Source: Crocinitomicaceae bacterium (lineage in GTDB: Bacteria; Bacteroidota; Bacteroidia; Flavobacteriales_D; Crocinitomicaceae). Taken from it: 64,000 bases of DNA. The position numbers and the translations under genes were made by a program. The DNA lies in the NCBI GenBank assembly GCA_030830785.1, contig JAURMI010000013.1, positions 62,001-126,000 of the forward strand, read 5' to 3'. Numbering within the stretch: the stretch's first letter is position 1; each line of letters begins with the position of its first letter. Below are positions 62,874 to 64,000 of the stretch, piece by piece. The notes beneath the pieces were generated by a model, which was given only the letters and a program-made list of their open reading frames with translations, searched no databases and was not told where the DNA came from.

Positions 62874-64000
62874 ATGGCCAAAGAAAAAAAAGAAACAGCA
62901 GCCGAACACCTCAATTTTCAATCATTCCAAGAACAAGTACTCGAAGACTATGCACTTGCTTGTCTTTCTCGAGAAGCCTCATTACTTGGTCGAAAAGAGG
63001 TGTTAACAGGTAAAGCAAAGTTTGGCATTTTTGGGGATGGTAAAGAGTTGGCTCAAATAGCGCTCGCCAAACAATTTCAAAATGGGGACTTTCGATCGGG
63101 CTACTATCGAGATCAAACTTTAATGATGGCCATTTCTGCCCTAACGATCGAACAATATTTTTCTGGGCTTTATGCGCACACCGATGAGCAGATTGAACCT
63201 CAATCAGCGGGAAGGCAAATGGGTGGTCATTATGCAACAAGAAATCTCGATAAGGATGGCAATTGGAAAAATTTAAGTGATCAAAAAAATAGCTCTTCAG
63301 ATATTTCTCCAACAAGTGGACAGATGCCGCGATTATTGGGCTTAGCACAAGCCTCTAAAGTATACCGCAATCTTCCTGATTTAAATAATATTGAAGCATT
63401 TAAAAAATTTAGTGTTTCAGGAAATGAGGTGGCTTTTGGAACTATTGGCGACGCCTCTACCTCTGAGGGATCATTCTGGGAATCGATGAATGCTGCCGGA
63501 GTTCTTCAGGTGCCAATGGTGTTATCGGTCTGGGATGATGGCTACGGGATTTCTGTACCTAGAGATCTTCAAACCACAAAAGGTAGTATCTCAGAAGCAT
63601 TAGCTGGCTTTCAACGAAATTTAGAAAAACCTGGTTTTGAGATATTCGTTACGAAAGGTTGGGACTACCCGCACTTGTGCGAAACTTACGAAAAAGCAGT
63701 TCAGATAGCGCGCAAAGAACATGTGCCAGTTTTAGTTCATGTTCAAGAGGTAAATCAGCCGCAAGGTCACTCGACTTCGGGTTCACACGAAAGATACAAG
63801 TCAAAAGAAAGGCTTCAATGGGAAAATGACTTTGATTGCATTGTAAAATTTAAAGAATGGATTTTATCTTTCAGTAAAAAAGGTTTAGAATTAGCCACCC
63901 AAGATCAGCTTGACCAAATTGAAAACGAGGCTAAAGAAAGAGTTAAAAAGGCAAAAAACATCGCTTGGCAATCCTATACCCAAGACATTGAACAAGATAA
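62874..64000 (+). CDS. 2-oxoacid dehydrogenase E1 component, partial
   Basis: ATG 62874 opens a frame running off the window (375 residues visible). It is the alpha part of a thiamine diphosphate E1: GDASTSEGSFWESMNAAG is the TPP/Mg motif, and RDQTLMMAIS, GRQMGGHYATR and DDGYGISVPRDL also fit branched-chain or pyruvate-type E1. Bacteroidota often carry a fused alpha-beta E1 of about 650-800 residues, so a beta domain may follow beyond the edge; this cannot be seen. TATATTTG lies at 62849-62856. Annotated homologues are commonly called transketolase or 2-oxoisovalerate dehydrogenase. Confidence 0.85.
   Translation, partial: MAKEKKETAAEHLNFQSFQEQVLEDYALACLSREASLLGRKEVLTGKAKFGIFGDGKELAQIALAKQFQNGDFRSGYYRDQTLMMAISALTIEQYFSGLYAHTDEQIEPQSAGRQMGGHYATRNLDKDGNWKNLSDQKNSSSDISPTSGQMPRLLGLAQASKVYRNLPDLNNIEAFKKFSVSGNEVAFGTIGDASTSEGSFWESMNAAGVLQVPMVLSVWDDGYGISVPRDLQTTKGSISEALAGFQRNLEKPGFEIFVTKGWDYPHLCETYEKAVQIARKEHVPVLVHVQEVNQPQGHSTSGSHERYKSKERLQWENDFDCIVKFKEWILSFSKKGLELATQDQLDQIENEAKERVKKAKNIAWQSYTQDIEQD

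Noticed and set aside
62911..63348. A 145-codon minus-strand open frame antisense to the E1 gene
   Set aside because: The plus strand carries an unmistakable thiamine-dependent E1; the antisense frame is a shadow.
1..64000. CRISPR arrays, insertion sequences, prophage or integrative elements
   Set aside because: No regular spaced repeats, transposase, integrase, phage structural gene or att-like duplication was seen; the only tRNA has no integrase beside it.

Overview
The window is a gene-dense, AT-rich stretch of chromosome from a member of the Bacteroidota, most likely Flavobacteriales-like; the family cannot be fixed from this sequence. The evidence is a PorX-type response regulator of the type IX secretion system (T9SS), three secreted proteins with T9SS C-terminal sorting domains, several Bacteroidota-typical families (DUF6089, DUF5606, DUF6702, DUF7619), a serine-palmitoyltransferase-like enzyme, almost no Shine-Dalgarno sequences, and a recurrent upstream TAnnTTTG element, which is the Bacteroidota -7 promoter box. 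No insertion sequence, prophage, integron, CRISPR array or rRNA operon is visible. The window looks like ordinary core chromosome.

Layout. 1-6460: a partial outer-membrane acyloxyacyl hydrolase, mazG, an HD phosphohydrolase, porX and a sufS-sufE-sufT operon for Fe-S assembly. 6477-9483: minus-strand lipoprotein, M20 amidohydrolase, half-size TSUP transporter and a LuxE-like enzyme. 9592-14949: hemH, ahcY, a small outer-membrane protein and aconitase. 15112-19612: a CoA-transferase/GNAT/TrmH/bTHX run, then serC-serA. 19655-23408: cyclophilin, a hypothetical and clpB. 23409-23714 is the only gene-free stretch of about 300 bases; it holds a plus-strand hairpin series ending in a strong terminator, a candidate small RNA. 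23715-32776: a small lipoprotein, DUF6702 plus an M1 peptidase, a DUF1800-DUF1501 pair, and a glycine-rich T9SS protein. 32839-39659: der, era, an AlkB-type hydroxylase, a DUF58 protein and a modular T9SS surface protein. 39787-49525: SUI1/eIF1-like factor, wecB plus a polysaccharide deacetylase, DUF6089, typA, a DEAD-box helicase, DUF5606 and an M3 peptidase. 49581-53481: tRNA-Met, small secreted proteins including a possible M14-like zinc hydrolase, CrtI-type desaturase and HU. 53547-64000: a short-chain dehydrogenase, gmhA, an amino-acid permease, uvrA, the serine-palmitoyltransferase-like enzyme, rhlE, cutC and the start of a 2-oxoacid dehydrogenase E1.

How the genes fit together. Most are housekeeping genes in short operons: sufSET, era-der, deaD-typA, serC-serA, wecB-deacetylase. 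A second theme is the cell envelope: PorX regulates T9SS, and three T9SS cargo proteins, the acyloxyacyl hydrolase, GmhA, WecB, the deacetylase and several outer-membrane proteins all act in or on the envelope.

The least expected observations are: (i) eight genes whose -7 promoter box ends only 4-7 bases before the start codon, implying leaderless mRNAs; (ii) a translationally coupled pair in which a DUF1501 protein carries both a Tat-like signal and a T9SS sorting domain while its DUF1800 partner carries no export signal; (iii) the candidate small RNA upstream of clpB; (iv) a small secreted protein with the residue pattern of M14 zinc carboxypeptidases. I found no clearly new multi-gene defence or mobile system.
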